Shown here: positions 30,570 through 40,658 of the stretch, piece after piece | How positions within the stretch are numbered: the stretch's first letter is position 1 | Layout of the letters: every line of letters starts with the position of its first letter | Assembly: GCA_023055505.1 (NCBI GenBank) | Contig: JALIRH010000031.1 | Span: forward strand, 372,001-436,000 | Direction: 5' to 3' | Length of the DNA stretch: 64,000 bases | Source of the DNA: Callipepla californica brunnescens | Lineage: Eukaryota; Chordata; Aves; Galliformes; Odontophoridae | Position numbers and translations under genes: made by a program | The notes under the pieces: model-generated | What the model saw: the letters and a program-made list of their open reading frames with translations, nothing else | Database searches by the model: none | Told to the model about the DNA's origin: nothing

Positions 30570-32375
30570 GTTGCATTTAATCTATCAAAACTACTTGTTT
30601 CGCTAGTTTCCAAATTCTAATATATATGGTTATTATTAGAAGTACGCAGACCAGGCAGAAAATTTAAATAATTGCAGTAGGATGCAGCACTTTTTTAAAG
30701 AGTTCTGTTGCAGTAGGTGACCATCCAGAGAGAACATCCCACCACCGATGTTCTCCCTCTTCCTTTATTCTTTCCATTGTACGGCGTATTTGATTCACAT
30801 CGTGGCGTACCGTGATCAGAGTTCTCAGTCCATTCTCCTTGGATTGCTTCAGTAGTTGTTTCAAATCTTTACGCTGTAATAACTCCTTCACCATGGTAAT
30901 ATTCATTCCAGTATGACCAGGTGGTACATTCTGGATCAGCGTGTAGTCAGACTGTAAGAACTGGCATGAGGTGACAGGTACAGTGTATGTAAAATCACAC
31001 CCTGTTACTGTGGGGAAGTTGCAAATATTAACCTGATCTCTTGTTGTGGGTAATGGCAGGAGTGCGAGCCGGACAGAACTGCTGGCTATGCAACAGTCTG
31101 ACCACAAGCCTTGGATGCAGGCTGTGTAAAGATAAGCTGACAAGGTCAAGAGAACCGCATCTGCGGAATGAAAAGAAACAGGACACTGGAACAGAAGGCG
31201 ATAGGGAACTGCTCATTTAGACAACCAGGAGCGCTTTGTATTGTTATGATGTTTAACCTTAAGGAATGTAACCTCCGCCCAATCATATCTTAACACACAT
31301 TGCCTTTCTGTGTATATAAGCTTTGAGTTGTTCCTTAATAAACGAACATTAGCTTGCATCAAGCAGGGTTCCTGTCCCTTCACTGCAGCATCTTGTATCT
31401 ACGATACCATCATTAATCAAAATAAAACTACAGTGGGTCATCATACAGACACAGCCTTTTCCTATATCTAACAGTTTCTGACTTTTCAATGGGACGGATT
31501 TCAAAATGACATTCATTCTGTTCAGTTTCAGGACAAATGTCATATCTCCGTATCTGTGTTCCCAATCACAGACGGTGTCTGAAAATTTTCCTCCTTTAAT
31601 TTCCATTCATCTCTAGAAACTGCATCATTGTTTTCCAATACTACTGCAGACAAGACTGACACTTGCCTTTCCTGGGCAACATAGACATCAGTCCATGGCC
31701 ATCCAGTGGTACACGAGTGCCATACATCTTGAGTATCCGTCATGAAATTGAATGTTGGTCCTGAAATTTTATATCCCCATTTGCGGTATATAAATAGTGG
31801 TTTGGTATAGGTGAAGATATACCATCAATCTTGATCTTGCTCTGTCATCTTGCAACAATAAAAGTCCATTTATTGATGCAATGATGTTTAATTGATGTTC
31901 TGGTCTAACTGCGTCAGTTACAAGGCTTCAGTTTCAACTGGTCTGCAATAAGTCGATCCATTAATCACTCGGCCGCCAATTTGCACTTTCTCTCCTGGCA
32001 CCGTGTGAAGTCTGGCTGTTTGATACTTATCATTCCACCCCCACTTTTGTTCCGAATAAATTTCATCCTCATGTATAACAGTTACAGTTGCTAGGTTCCA
32101 GTCCTTGTCACCGGGGTGCCTTCCCATGGTTCCAGTATGATCGATGTGTACGTGTGATCAGGGCCATTCAGATACTTTGCCAGTCTCAAACGACCTGAGT
32201 GACCTGAATTCTGAGGGTAAGAAAAGAGTGGTTATGAGAGAATCTATTTCAAACATGAATGAGAGCACCAAATTCTGATGAAACCATTGACAAACTACTA
32301 ATATCAGATCTATTAGTGTGAGACTGTGCCAACAGTCTGGTCTGTGATTGGCACAGGTCACTTGTCATCTATCTG
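30570..32375 (-). pseudogene. Envelope-like retroviral pseudogene crossing the unit border
   Basis: Read on the minus strand from about 32361 it gives broken coding pieces: 32127-31918, 31743-31540, 31606-31349, then, beyond an inserted LTR, 31122-30664. The last piece has a Cys-containing region, a charged helical stretch (KELLQRKDLKQLLKQ), WWDVLSGWSP, and after one stop codon a hydrophobic anchor with a short basic tail. This order resembles a retroviral transmembrane subunit. Frameshifts at about 31900 and 31600 and stops make it dead. I do not recognise the family. It could also be another old membrane protein gene. Confidence 0.5.
31123..31382 (+). mobile_element. ALV-like solo LTR inside the envelope-like pseudogene, unit 1
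   Basis: Starts TGTGTAAAG and ends CCTTCA. It holds a TATA box (GTGTATATAAGC, about 31313-31320), AATAAA (about 31337-31342) and the short R-U5 layout typical of alpharetrovirus-related LTRs (the AAGCAG...CTTCA end). TGCAG flanks both sides (31116-31120 and 31384-31388), and the envelope-like reading frame resumes on the other side, supporting an insertion. Confidence 0.7.
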
Positions 32376-32806
32376 TGGAATCTCTGTTGTGGTTTTGTGG
32401 TTTTGATGCCGGTATTCCACATCAGAACATCATGCAGGCCGTTAAGGAGTTAATGCTGTGGGAGCAGGGGAGGGGCGGAGCTCCGCACCAGACGCGAGGC
32501 CCGCGCTTTTTGGTGGCGTGCTCTCCGGGCGGCTGGGAGGAGTTCAGCACGTGCGACGTAAGCTCCCAGTTTTCTGGTTTGGAAAATTTGTCTCTCTCTC
32601 TCAATTGTTCAATTCTATTAGATTTAGTAAAGTTACCGTTCCTTCTCAGATCGTGCCGTTGTGTTTTTCTTTACAGACCCTCAATCCCCTCTGTTTCCCC
32701 TCCCCCTGGAGCGCGCGGCTCTGCTGAGGCGGCCGCGCGGCAGCTTGTTATTTTTTTCCCTCTCCCTTTCTTTTTCCCTTCTCGGTTCCCCCTTGGGTTA
32801 CTGTCA
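32376..32806 (+). mobile_element. 5' LTR of the provirus, unit 2
   Basis: I saw no difference from 531-961. It retains the 26-bp segment (32509-32534) and the truncated end. Confidence 0.88.
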
Positions 32807-32807
32807 T

Positions 32808-34010
32808 ATGACAGATTATACGGCATTTGGATTGGTTTCCGGGTACTCTTTTCAGGTTTTTACCTATCTTCAAGGTGTCAGCCTGGCAACTGTGTTATCT
32901 GTTTTCCTGAATGTACTCTGTGCAATGGTATTTTACATCCAGTGGAGGAAGCCTTCCTCAGAACCAGAGAATGTTGAATGGCAGGGAAGGTGGGAAAAGT
33001 TAGGGAAGAAATTAGAAGCGTGGGGACCCCCGGTGCAATGTGATTTTGATCTTGAGCACCTGCGGGATCCTGAGAAATTCAGTGAGTGTTTAGGTCAGGA
33101 GTCATGTGACTCAGGCAGATCTGAGAAGGAACGGATTGTTTGGGGCTTGGCTTGTGCTTATCGAGCTATAATTGATATTCTTGAGAGAAATGGTTTCCAA
33201 ACCGAGGTTCAGAACAAAAATGAAAACCTTGAGGTTAAACCTGACCAGTCACAGGAAGCACCGGCATCCGTGTCGGTTGCCCCTGTGGAAGGTCAGAAGT
33301 GGAAACAAGTGTCCTCGCGGCTAGAACGGAAAGAAGAAGAAGCAGAGAAAAAAAAGGAAGATCCAGGTGAGGGGCCCTCTTCAGCACCACCACCACCACC
33401 ACCACCACCTAAAAAGGCCACTAAGGAAGGTGAGAAAGCATGGTGTAAAGCTGATGTATATCGGAAGCTCTCAAAAACAGCACCAGAAAGGTACGCAAGT
33501 ACACTGGTAGCAACATTCAATATACTCAAGGGCCGAAACAGAAGACTCCCATTTCATGAAGTGGTTACTACACTTCAAAACTTTGAACAACAACTTCCAC
33601 CATCACATGTTTCCATTGCAGCTGTATCATCGGTAGCAGGAGAAGTCAGTGACATAAAGAAGATCCTGAAAATGATACTGGAGGAATTGTCCTTACTGAT
33701 GAACCGGGACGGACCTGTGTCAGTGTCTGAAACACCGGATGAAGACGGGGATGATCCAAAGAATCTGATGGAGAAACTGATCAAACTGATAAAAGTCTCA
33801 GCCATCAAAGGCAACCGCCTCTCTGCTCGAGTAGATGACAGCAGTAACTTCATGTCGCGTGTGTCCATGTGGAGCTTCTTACGAGAAAATGGAGAGGACA
33901 TGAAGAAGTGGCATAAAAAACCCACCCCTGCACTACGAGCACATGTGAGAGAATTACAGCAGAGATCAGCCACCAATGAAATTGCTCCGGTCACCACAGG
34001 TAACCAATAG
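32808..34010 (+). CDS. Gag-like protein of the provirus (5'-truncated), unit 2
   Basis: 400 codons, identical in protein to the unit 1 copy; one synonymous GAT/GAC difference near 33708. It has the N-terminal hydrophobic segment, Lys/Glu-rich linker, proline run and helical C-terminal half, and no zinc knuckle. It ends UAG in frame with pol. Confidence 0.75.
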   Translation: MTDYTAFGLVSGYSFQVFTYLQGVSLATVLSVFLNVLCAMVFYIQWRKPSSEPENVEWQGRWEKLGKKLEAWGPPVQCDFDLEHLRDPEKFSECLGQESCDSGRSEKERIVWGLACAYRAIIDILERNGFQTEVQNKNENLEVKPDQSQEAPASVSVAPVEGQKWKQVSSRLERKEEEAEKKKEDPGEGPSSAPPPPPPPPKKATKEGEKAWCKADVYRKLSKTAPERYASTLVATFNILKGRNRRLPFHEVVTTLQNFEQQLPPSHVSIAAVSSVAGEVSDIKKILKMILEELSLLMNRDGPVSVSETPDEDGDDPKNLMEKLIKLIKVSAIKGNRLSARVDDSSNFMSRVSMWSFLRENGEDMKKWHKKPTPALRAHVRELQQRSATNEIAPVTTGNQ

Positions 34011-34038
34011 AGGGGCCCTGCCCTCAGCCAGGGGAGGG
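34008..34038 (+). promoter_or_regulatory. Candidate stop-codon readthrough element, unit 2
   Basis: Same UAG and same 9-position hairpin with one mismatch as in unit 1 (arms 34016-34024 and 34030-34038). Preserved without change. Confidence 0.6.
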
Positions 34039-37000
34039 AAAGGGATAATAGAGTGTATTGGACTGTGTGGATTCGATGGCCTGGCACATCAGAGCCACAA
34101 AAATATAAGGCACTGGTGGACACTGATGCACAGTGCACTCTAATGCCTTCGAGTTATAAAGGGACAGAATTGATTTATATTTCTGGAGTGACTGGGGGCT
34201 CTCAGGAATTGTCTGTGTTGGAGGCAGAAATAAGCCTCACCGGTAAAGACTGGCAGAAACATCGTATAGTGACTGGACAGGGGGCTCCATGCATACTCGG
34301 TATTGATTATCTTAGAAGGGGACATTTCAAGGATCCCAAGGGATACCGATGGGCTTTTGGAATAGTTGCTGTAGATGCTGACAACATTCAGCAGCTGTCT
34401 GTTTTACCTGGCCTGTCAGAGGATCCGTCTGTCGTGGGGGTACTGAAAGTAAAAGAGCAGCAGGTACCAATTGCGACAAAAACAGTACACAGACGGCAAT
34501 ACCGTACCAACAGGGATTCCTTGCTCCCCATTCATAATTTGATCCGTCAGTTAGAGGGCCAGGGAGTGATCAGCAAAACTCACTCACCGTTTAACAGCCC
34601 CATATGGCCGGTACATAAATCCAATGGAGAATGGAGGCTGACAGTAGATTACCGTGGTCTGAATGAAGTCACACCCCCACTGAGCGCTGCTGTGCCAGAT
34701 ATGTTGGAGCTGCAATATGAACTGGAGTCAAAAGCAGCCAAGTGGTATGCTACCATTGACATTGCCAATGCGTTCTTCTCTATTCCTTTGGCCACAGAGT
34801 GCAGACCACAGTTTGCTTTCACGTGGAGGGGCATTCAGTACACTTGGAACCGTTTGCCCCAGGGGTGGAAACACAGCCCAGCCATTTGCCATGGGTTGAT
34901 TCAGACCACACTGGAACAGGGTGGGGCACCTGAGCACCTCCAGTACATTGATGACATGGTTGTGTGGGGTGATACAGCAGAAGAAGTTTTTAAAAAAGGA
35001 GAGCGAATAATCCAAATTCTTCTGGGTGCTGGTTTTGCTATCAAACGAAACAAAGTGAAGGGACCTGCCCAAGAAATTCAGTTTCTAGGAGTAAAATGGC
35101 AAGATGGGCGTCGTCACATCCCAGGAGATGTGGTTGACAAAATCACCAGCATGTCACCACCCACTAGCAAAAAGGAGACACAGTCTTTTCTCGGTGTAGT
35201 AGGCTTTTGGAGGATGCATGTCCCAAACTACAGCCTCATAGTAAGCCCCCTCTATCAGGTGACCCGCAAGAAGAATAATTTTGCATGGGGTCCTGAACAG
35301 CAGCAGGCCTTTGAGCAGATTAAACAGGAGATAGCCCGTGCTGTTGCCCTAGGGCCAGTACGGATGGGACAGGACGTAAAGAACATCCTCAACACTGCTG
35401 CTGGAGAGAAAGGTCCCACTTGGAGTCTGTGGCAAAGAGCCCCTGGGGAGACCCGAGGCCGACCCCTGGGATTTTGGAGCAGAGCGTACAGGGGTTCGGA
35501 GGAGTGCTACACTCCAACTGAGAAGGAGATTTTGGCAGCATCCGAGGGAGTTCGGGCTGCCTCTGAAGTAATTGGCACTGAGACGCAGCTGCTCCTGGCA
35601 CCTCGATTGCCAGTGCTGAACTGGATGTTCAGAGGAAAGGTTCCCTCCACCCATCATGCTACCGATGCCACCTGGAGTAAGTGGATTGCACTGATTACAC
35701 AGCGAGCTCGGATGGGGAACCTCAGCCGTCCAGGGATGTTAGAGGTGATCACGGACTGGCCTGAAGGCAAGAAATTTGGAACATCACCAGCAGAGGAGGT
35801 ACCACGCGCAAAAGAGGCCCCACCATATAATGAACTATCAGAAAATGAAAAGACATATGCCCTCTTCACTGACGGATCGTGTCGTATTGTTGGGAAACAT
35901 CGCAGATGGAAGGCTGCTGTGTGGAGCCCCACACGACGAGTAGCAGAGGCCACCGAAGGAGAAGGAGAGTCAAGCCAATTTGCAGAGGTAAAGGCTGTCC
36001 AGCTGGCCTTAGATGTGGCTGAACGGGAGAGGTGGCCAATGCTGTATCTCTATACTGACTCTTGGATGGTGGCAAACGCTTTATGGGGGTGGCTGCAGCA
36101 GTGGGAACAAAACAACTGGCAAAGAAAGGGTAAACCTCTCTGGGCTGCGGAACTGTGGAAAGACACTGCTGTCCGAACAAAAAGGTTGGGTGTAAAGGTG
36201 CATCATGTAGATGCTCATGTGCCCAAGAGTCGAGCTACTGAGGAACAGAAAAATAACCATCAGGTAGATCAAGCTGCCAAAATTGAGGTGTCTCAAATAG
36301 ACTTGAATTGGCAGAACAAAGGAGAGTTATTCTTAGCTCAATTGGCCCATGAGACCTCAGGCCATCAAGGAAGGGACGCAACCTATAAGTGGGCTAGAGA
36401 CCAAGGGGTGGACTTAACTATGGATGCCATCGCACAGGTGATCCATGACTGTGATACATGTGCCATAATTAAACAGGCCAAGAGAATGAAACCTCTCTGG
36501 CAGGAAGGGCGATGGCAGAAGTATAAATATGGGGAGGCGTGGCAGGTTGATTATATCACCTTGCCGCGATCTCGCAATGGTAAGTGTTATGTGCTCACCA
36601 TGGTGGAGGCGACCACTGGGTGGCTTGAAACATATGCAGTACCGCATGCTACTGCCCGTAACACCATCTTAGGCTTAGAGAAGCAAATCCTATGGCGACA
36701 TGGAACCCCAGAAAGAATTGAGTCCGATAATGGGACTCATTTCAAAAATTCACTTGTGGATACTTGGGCCAAGGAACATGGCATTGAATGGGTCTATCAT
36801 ATTCCCTACCATGCACCAGCTGCTGCTGGTAAGATTGAGCGCTATAACAGGTTGTTAAAAACCACACTGAAAGCACTGGGTGGCGGGACATTTAAGCATT
36901 GGGAGAAAAATCTGTCAGAAGCCACCTGGTTGGTCAACACTAGGGGATCAGTCAACCGAGATGGTCCTACACAGTCCAGCTCCCTACAGACCATAGAGGG

Positions 37001-37199
37001 AGATAAGGTCCCTGTAGTACATGTGAAGAGCATGTTGGGAAAAGCAGTGTGGGTCCTTCCAGCCTCTGGAAAGGGCAGACCCCTCCGTGGAACAGTTTTT
37101 GCACAGGGACCTGGGTGCACCTGGTGGGTAATGGATAAAAATGGGGATGTCCAGTGTGTACCACAAGGGAATTTGATGCTGGGGGAGTGCAGTCTGTGA
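34011..37199 (+). CDS. pol: Pol polyprotein, unit 2
   Basis: Open from the gag UAG to TGA, in the same frame as gag. Same domain order as unit 1: protease-like (Asp-Thr-Asp at the active site), RT (YIDD), RNase H (D-E-D-D), integrase (HHCC, D-D-36-E). One replacement relative to unit 1, Arg to Gln in the integrase zinc-binding region near 36402, and one synonymous change near 36092. Expression would require readthrough because no ATG lies near the frame start. Confidence 0.93.
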   Translation, partial: RGPALSQGRERDNRVYWTVWIRWPGTSEPQKYKALVDTDAQCTLMPSSYKGTELIYISGVTGGSQELSVLEAEISLTGKDWQKHRIVTGQGAPCILGIDYLRRGHFKDPKGYRWAFGIVAVDADNIQQLSVLPGLSEDPSVVGVLKVKEQQVPIATKTVHRRQYRTNRDSLLPIHNLIRQLEGQGVISKTHSPFNSPIWPVHKSNGEWRLTVDYRGLNEVTPPLSAAVPDMLELQYELESKAAKWYATIDIANAFFSIPLATECRPQFAFTWRGIQYTWNRLPQGWKHSPAICHGLIQTTLEQGGAPEHLQYIDDMVVWGDTAEEVFKKGERIIQILLGAGFAIKRNKVKGPAQEIQFLGVKWQDGRRHIPGDVVDKITSMSPPTSKKETQSFLGVVGFWRMHVPNYSLIVSPLYQVTRKKNNFAWGPEQQQAFEQIKQEIARAVALGPVRMGQDVKNILNTAAGEKGPTWSLWQRAPGETRGRPLGFWSRAYRGSEECYTPTEKEILAASEGVRAASEVIGTETQLLLAPRLPVLNWMFRGKVPSTHHATDATWSKWIALITQRARMGNLSRPGMLEVITDWPEGKKFGTSPAEEVPRAKEAPPYNELSENEKTYALFTDGSCRIVGKHRRWKAAVWSPTRRVAEATEGEGESSQFAEVKAVQLALDVAERERWPMLYLYTDSWMVANALWGWLQQWEQNNWQRKGKPLWAAELWKDTAVRTKRLGVKVHHVDAHVPKSRATEEQKNNHQVDQAAKIEVSQIDLNWQNKGELFLAQLAHETSGHQGRDATYKWARDQGVDLTMDAIAQVIHDCDTCAIIKQAKRMKPLWQEGRWQKYKYGEAWQVDYITLPRSRNGKCYVLTMVEATTGWLETYAVPHATARNTILGLEKQILWRHGTPERIESDNGTHFKNSLVDTWAKEHGIEWVYHIPYHAPAAAGKIERYNRLLKTTLKALGGGTFKHWEKNLSEATWLVNTRGSVNRDGPTQSSSLQTIEGDKVPVVHVKSMLGKAVWVLPASGKGRPLRGTVFAQGPGCTWWVMDKNGDVQCVPQGNLMLGECSL

Positions 37200-37303
37200 T
37201 TCCATGTGCATATGTATATGTATAGACCTATTTGTATGTAATCTGTGTTATTGCTGTTCTTGGTTCTATATAGATACATGTTAAGCATGATGTGATGATG
37301 TGG

Positions 37304-37312
37304 AATAAGGGG
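37304..37312 (+). other. Polypurine tract, unit 2
   Basis: AATAAGGGG immediately before the 3' LTR, as in unit 1. Confidence 0.6.
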
Positions 37313-37729
37313 TGGAATGTTTGGTTTTGTGGTTTTGATGCCGGTATTCCACATCAGAACATCATGCAGGCCGTTAAGGAGTTAATGCTGTGGGAGCAGG
37401 GGAGGGGCGGAGCTCCGCACCAGATGCGAGGCCCGCGCTTGGGAGGAGTTCAGCACGTGCAACGTAAGCTCCCAGTTTTCTGGTTTGGAAAATTTGTCTC
37501 TCTCTCTCAATTGTTCAATTTTATTAGATTTAGTAAAGTTACCGTTCCTTCTCAGATCGTGCCGTTGTGTTTTTCTTTACAGACCCTCAATCCCCTCTGT
37601 TTCCCCTCCCCCTGGAGCGCGTGGCTCTGCTGAGGCGGCCGCGAGGCAGCTTGTTTTTTTTTTCTCTCTCCCTTTCTTTTTCCCTTCTCGGTTCCCCCTT
37701 GGGTTACTGTCACGGATAACACCGTGACA
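37313..37729 (+). mobile_element. 3' LTR of the provirus, unit 2
   Basis: One base shorter than the unit 1 copy because of a T-run (10 against 11). It reads CACGTGC near 37455 where unit 1 has CACATGC; the 5' LTR also has CACGTGC, so unit 2 keeps the ancestral base at this CpG. Confidence 0.88.
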
Positions 37730-37796
37730 ATCTCTTTCAGTGATTACTGCTATTTGGGATGGCTCTTCATAGGTAGTTCTGTTTGTCACTTGGCAT

Positions 37797-37896
37797 CTCT
37801 CATGATTTTATGATTTTTGTTATATTATTGATATTCCACATCATAACATCATGCAGTGTATTAGGAGTTAAAGAGTTAATGCTCTAGCTCCACGGA
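37797..37896 (+). mobile_element. Split outer LTR, first part, unit 2
   Basis: Counterpart of 5953-6052. It stops where the inverted LTR begins. Confidence 0.7.
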
Positions 37897-38457
37897 TCAT
37901 CGGTTTACCGGGCTGGATTGGCCCGGTTCCGTGACGATTAGTGTGGGGGACCCATGGACCCAAGCCCCAGGAAAGGGGAAGGGAAAAGGGAAAAGGGAAA
38001 AGGGAGATGGGCCCAGAAACAAAACAGCGGCAACGATCTGAGGAGGAAAGCTAATTTACTAAATAAGATATCAGAGAGCAAAATAACAGAATGTAATACA
38101 ATATAATTGGAATTGAGGCTAAGAAATCAAATGAAATGAGCAAGAGAGAGAGTGTCCGATAAACCGAGGGCCTTACGCTAATGCTGAAGGCGATACAGCA
38201 GCGAGCACCCACTGCTGAGTCGATCCCGAAGGAAAGAGAGTGTCCCGTGACTGCAGAGAGTTTTTAACTGTTCCCTCTGAGAGGAAAACACGTAAAAATA
38301 CAAAGCATCGCAAAGTCCTCTGGGGAATGTAGTTCTTCTTCTCCTCTGAGGCAGGTATACCTGGAATTATCAATGATCTATTAGCTCCCCAACTCTCAAT
38401 GCAATATATGATGTTATGATGTGGAATACCAGTACCAAAAATCATAAAACCATGACA
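37897..38457 (-). mobile_element. Nested minus-strand LTR, unit 2
   Basis: Counterpart of 6053-6613; one A-to-G difference near 38076. It forms the inverted repeat with the following LTR part. Confidence 0.8.
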
Positions 38458-38936
38458 GATAGTTCTGGGTATACCTTTCTCAGAAGAGAAGAACTACATT
38501 TCCCAGAGGACTGTGCAATGCTTTGCATTTTTACGTGCTTCCGCTCAGAGGGAAAGATAAAAACTGTCTGCGGTCACGGGACCGTCTCTCTTCCCTTCGG
38601 GATCGAGCTCCGCAGTGGGTGTTTGTTGCAGCCGTCCGCCTTCAGCGTTAGCGTAAGGCCTTCGGTTTATCGGACACTCTCTCTTGCTCATTTTATTTGA
38701 TTCATTAGCCTCAATTCCATTTATGTGGTATTATATTGTGTTACTTTGCTTTCCGATATCTTATTTAGTAAATTAACTTTCCTCCTCAGATCGTTGCCGC
38801 TGTTTTGTTCCTAGGCCCATCTCCCTTCTTCCTTTTTCCCTTTCCCCCTTCTTCTTCCCCAGGGCATGGGGCCGTGGGTCCCCTGCCTCAGTCGTCATGG
38901 TACCAGGTCAAACCGGCCCGCAAACCGCTGACGGCA
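38458..38936 (+). mobile_element. Split outer LTR, second part, unit 2
   Basis: Counterpart of 6614-7092; no difference seen. Confidence 0.75.
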
Positions 38937-39388
38937 TCCTACTTTATTCTGTGATCTTTCCTCGGAAGGAAAGATTTTCCTGATTTGTCCGAAGTTCATT
39001 CCTGTCTCAAGTATACTTCACTTCCATTTAGGACTATAGTGTTTAAACTTGATGCCCTGCACTTGGTATCAGCTGGATTGTAGTTGTACAGTCAGTACGT
39101 GTGCTCATTGCACTTGAAGTGTATCGTGCGTGTCCACATTGCCGTGGCCAAATCAAATCTCTTTGGCAACTAATTCTACCTATCACAGTTAATAGAAACA
39201 TAGCTCCCTTCACTGTGAATTTAGTTTGTCCAATTGTCCAGTTTTAATTTGTTCAATTCTCCAGTTCTTCACAATTCACTTCCAAATTTATCACGGGCTC
39301 CACGTGGGACCCAATTTCAGGAAGCCTCTGACACCCTTAGTCTTCATTCATAACAGCAATCAGTCACTCTTCCTTTTCTTACTCAGGG

Positions 39389-40450
39389 CACCTTCTTCTA
39401 AGGTGACCCTCCTTTCCACAGTTAAAACATTTTCCTGATGTTTGTTTTTGCTGTGGAGGTCCAGGAAACGACCTCCTCACCTCCCTATTTTTGTTCTTAC
39501 CCCCTTTATCCCAACTGCCCCTTGAATACTGATCCCCTTAGGAGCTTCTCTTTTGTCAGTTCTCCATTTTCTGTTTAATTACTTGATCTGCTGCAACAAT
39601 CATCATTTTTGTCTTCTGTCTTTGCTTCTCTTCCTCTCTTCTGACATACACCCTCTATGTCTCTCTCAACAGATTCACTGTTGGCTGCTCATGCCACCTT
39701 TTTATTATCTGCAGTCTCTTCCATATGTCTGGCCAGGATTTAGTCACAAAATTAACCCTCAATATTCCCTGAGCTACTTGATCATCGGGATCCAACCCTG
39801 AATACCTTCACATTCTTTCCCTCAGTTTCTCCAAAAATTCACTCAGAGTTTCATCTTTTACCTTGTTGAACTTCAAAGACATTAGCAAACTTCTGAGACC
39901 GAGGCACTGCTCCCTTAATTCCTAAGATTATTATTTCCAGAAGATTCCTCATGCGCGCCCTGTCGTCATCCTCCTTACTGTTCCATCCTGGCTCTGTTAA
40001 CGGATATATTACTTCATCTGGGACAGCGTCTGCACCCCGAGGATGCATTTTCTTCCATTCCCGCATAGCAGCTCATCTAATCATTCCTCTTTCCTCCCTG
40101 TTAAACAGCATACTTAGGGTGGACATCATCTCATCCCATGAGTAAAAGCTTGACCCCAATAATAGATAAAACCGCTCTTCTAGTCCGGTAGGATGTTCCG
40201 CTAATGATTTCATTTCTCTTTCAAAATTTCTCACCTCTCCACTAGTAAGTGGGGCATTCACATATCCTTTACCTGTTAACATTGGAACTTCCCTAAGAGG
40301 GTACATAGGAGCATTAGCAGAATTAGTGGAGGGTGTGTTAGCACAGTCAGTGAAGTTAGTTTTAGGAAAGGGAAAATTTATAATATCTCTTTCACATTGT
40401 TCCAGTTCTTCCTTAAGCCAGCAAAACTTTCCCTTTTTTTGGTTCAGCAT
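39389..40450 (-). pseudogene. Class I-like ERV gag remnant, unit 2
   Basis: Counterpart of 7545-8606, with capsid pieces and a CCHC knuckle. Three substitutions (near 40139, 40188 and 40411); the last changes Lys to Glu. The same stop codons are present, so it was dead before amplification. Confidence 0.75.
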
Positions 40451-40477
40451 TAGTCACAGAACTCCGTTCAGGTGAGC

Positions 40478-40500
40478 TTTTTTTTTGGGGGGGGGGGGGG
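40478..40500. repeat. T9-G14 homopolymer junction, unit 2
   Basis: Same length as in unit 1. Confidence 0.8.
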
Positions 40501-40658
40501 AGGGGTGATCAGACCCAACGTCCTCCCCTTGGTCAGCTGTCTCCAACTTCTCTCATGGGCTTTGGGTACTATCGCTTGGGACACAGCTTGAGAAAGGGGG
40601 AAGGCTGATAGCAAACAGGAGCTGACTGACTAGAAGGGCTGCAAATATTCTTGGGAAC

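Larger units (their letters stand above)
1..31845. repeat. Tandem amplicon, unit 1 (about 31.84 kb)
   Basis: The whole stretch recurs at an offset of 31845 bp at its start, 31844 after a T-run near 5820, 31841 after two small indels near 12187 and 12470, and 31842 after a G-run near 26500. All mobile elements and all exons of the MROH-like gene recur in the same order and orientation. The true unit border cannot be fixed from an array; the window start is used as an arbitrary origin. I found about 36 differences from unit 2 by eye, around 0.1%. Confidence 0.97.
32376..37729 (+). mobile_element. Endogenous retrovirus provirus, unit 2
   Basis: Same element and same insertion point as at 531-5885, carried along by the amplification. 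It shares the 26-bp LTR length difference, the missing leader, the same target-site-like flanks and the same catalytic peculiarities. Differences seen: synonymous changes near 33708 and 36092, one replacement near 36402, a base change between pol and the 3' LTR near 37252, and a CpG difference and one T fewer in the 3' LTR. Confidence 0.93.

Noticed and set aside
31781..31861. Plus-strand TATATAAATAG followed by AATAAA, resembling an LTR core at the unit border
   Set aside because: The minus strand through this region continues the envelope-like coding pieces without a break, so the motifs are a chance by-product of that sequence.
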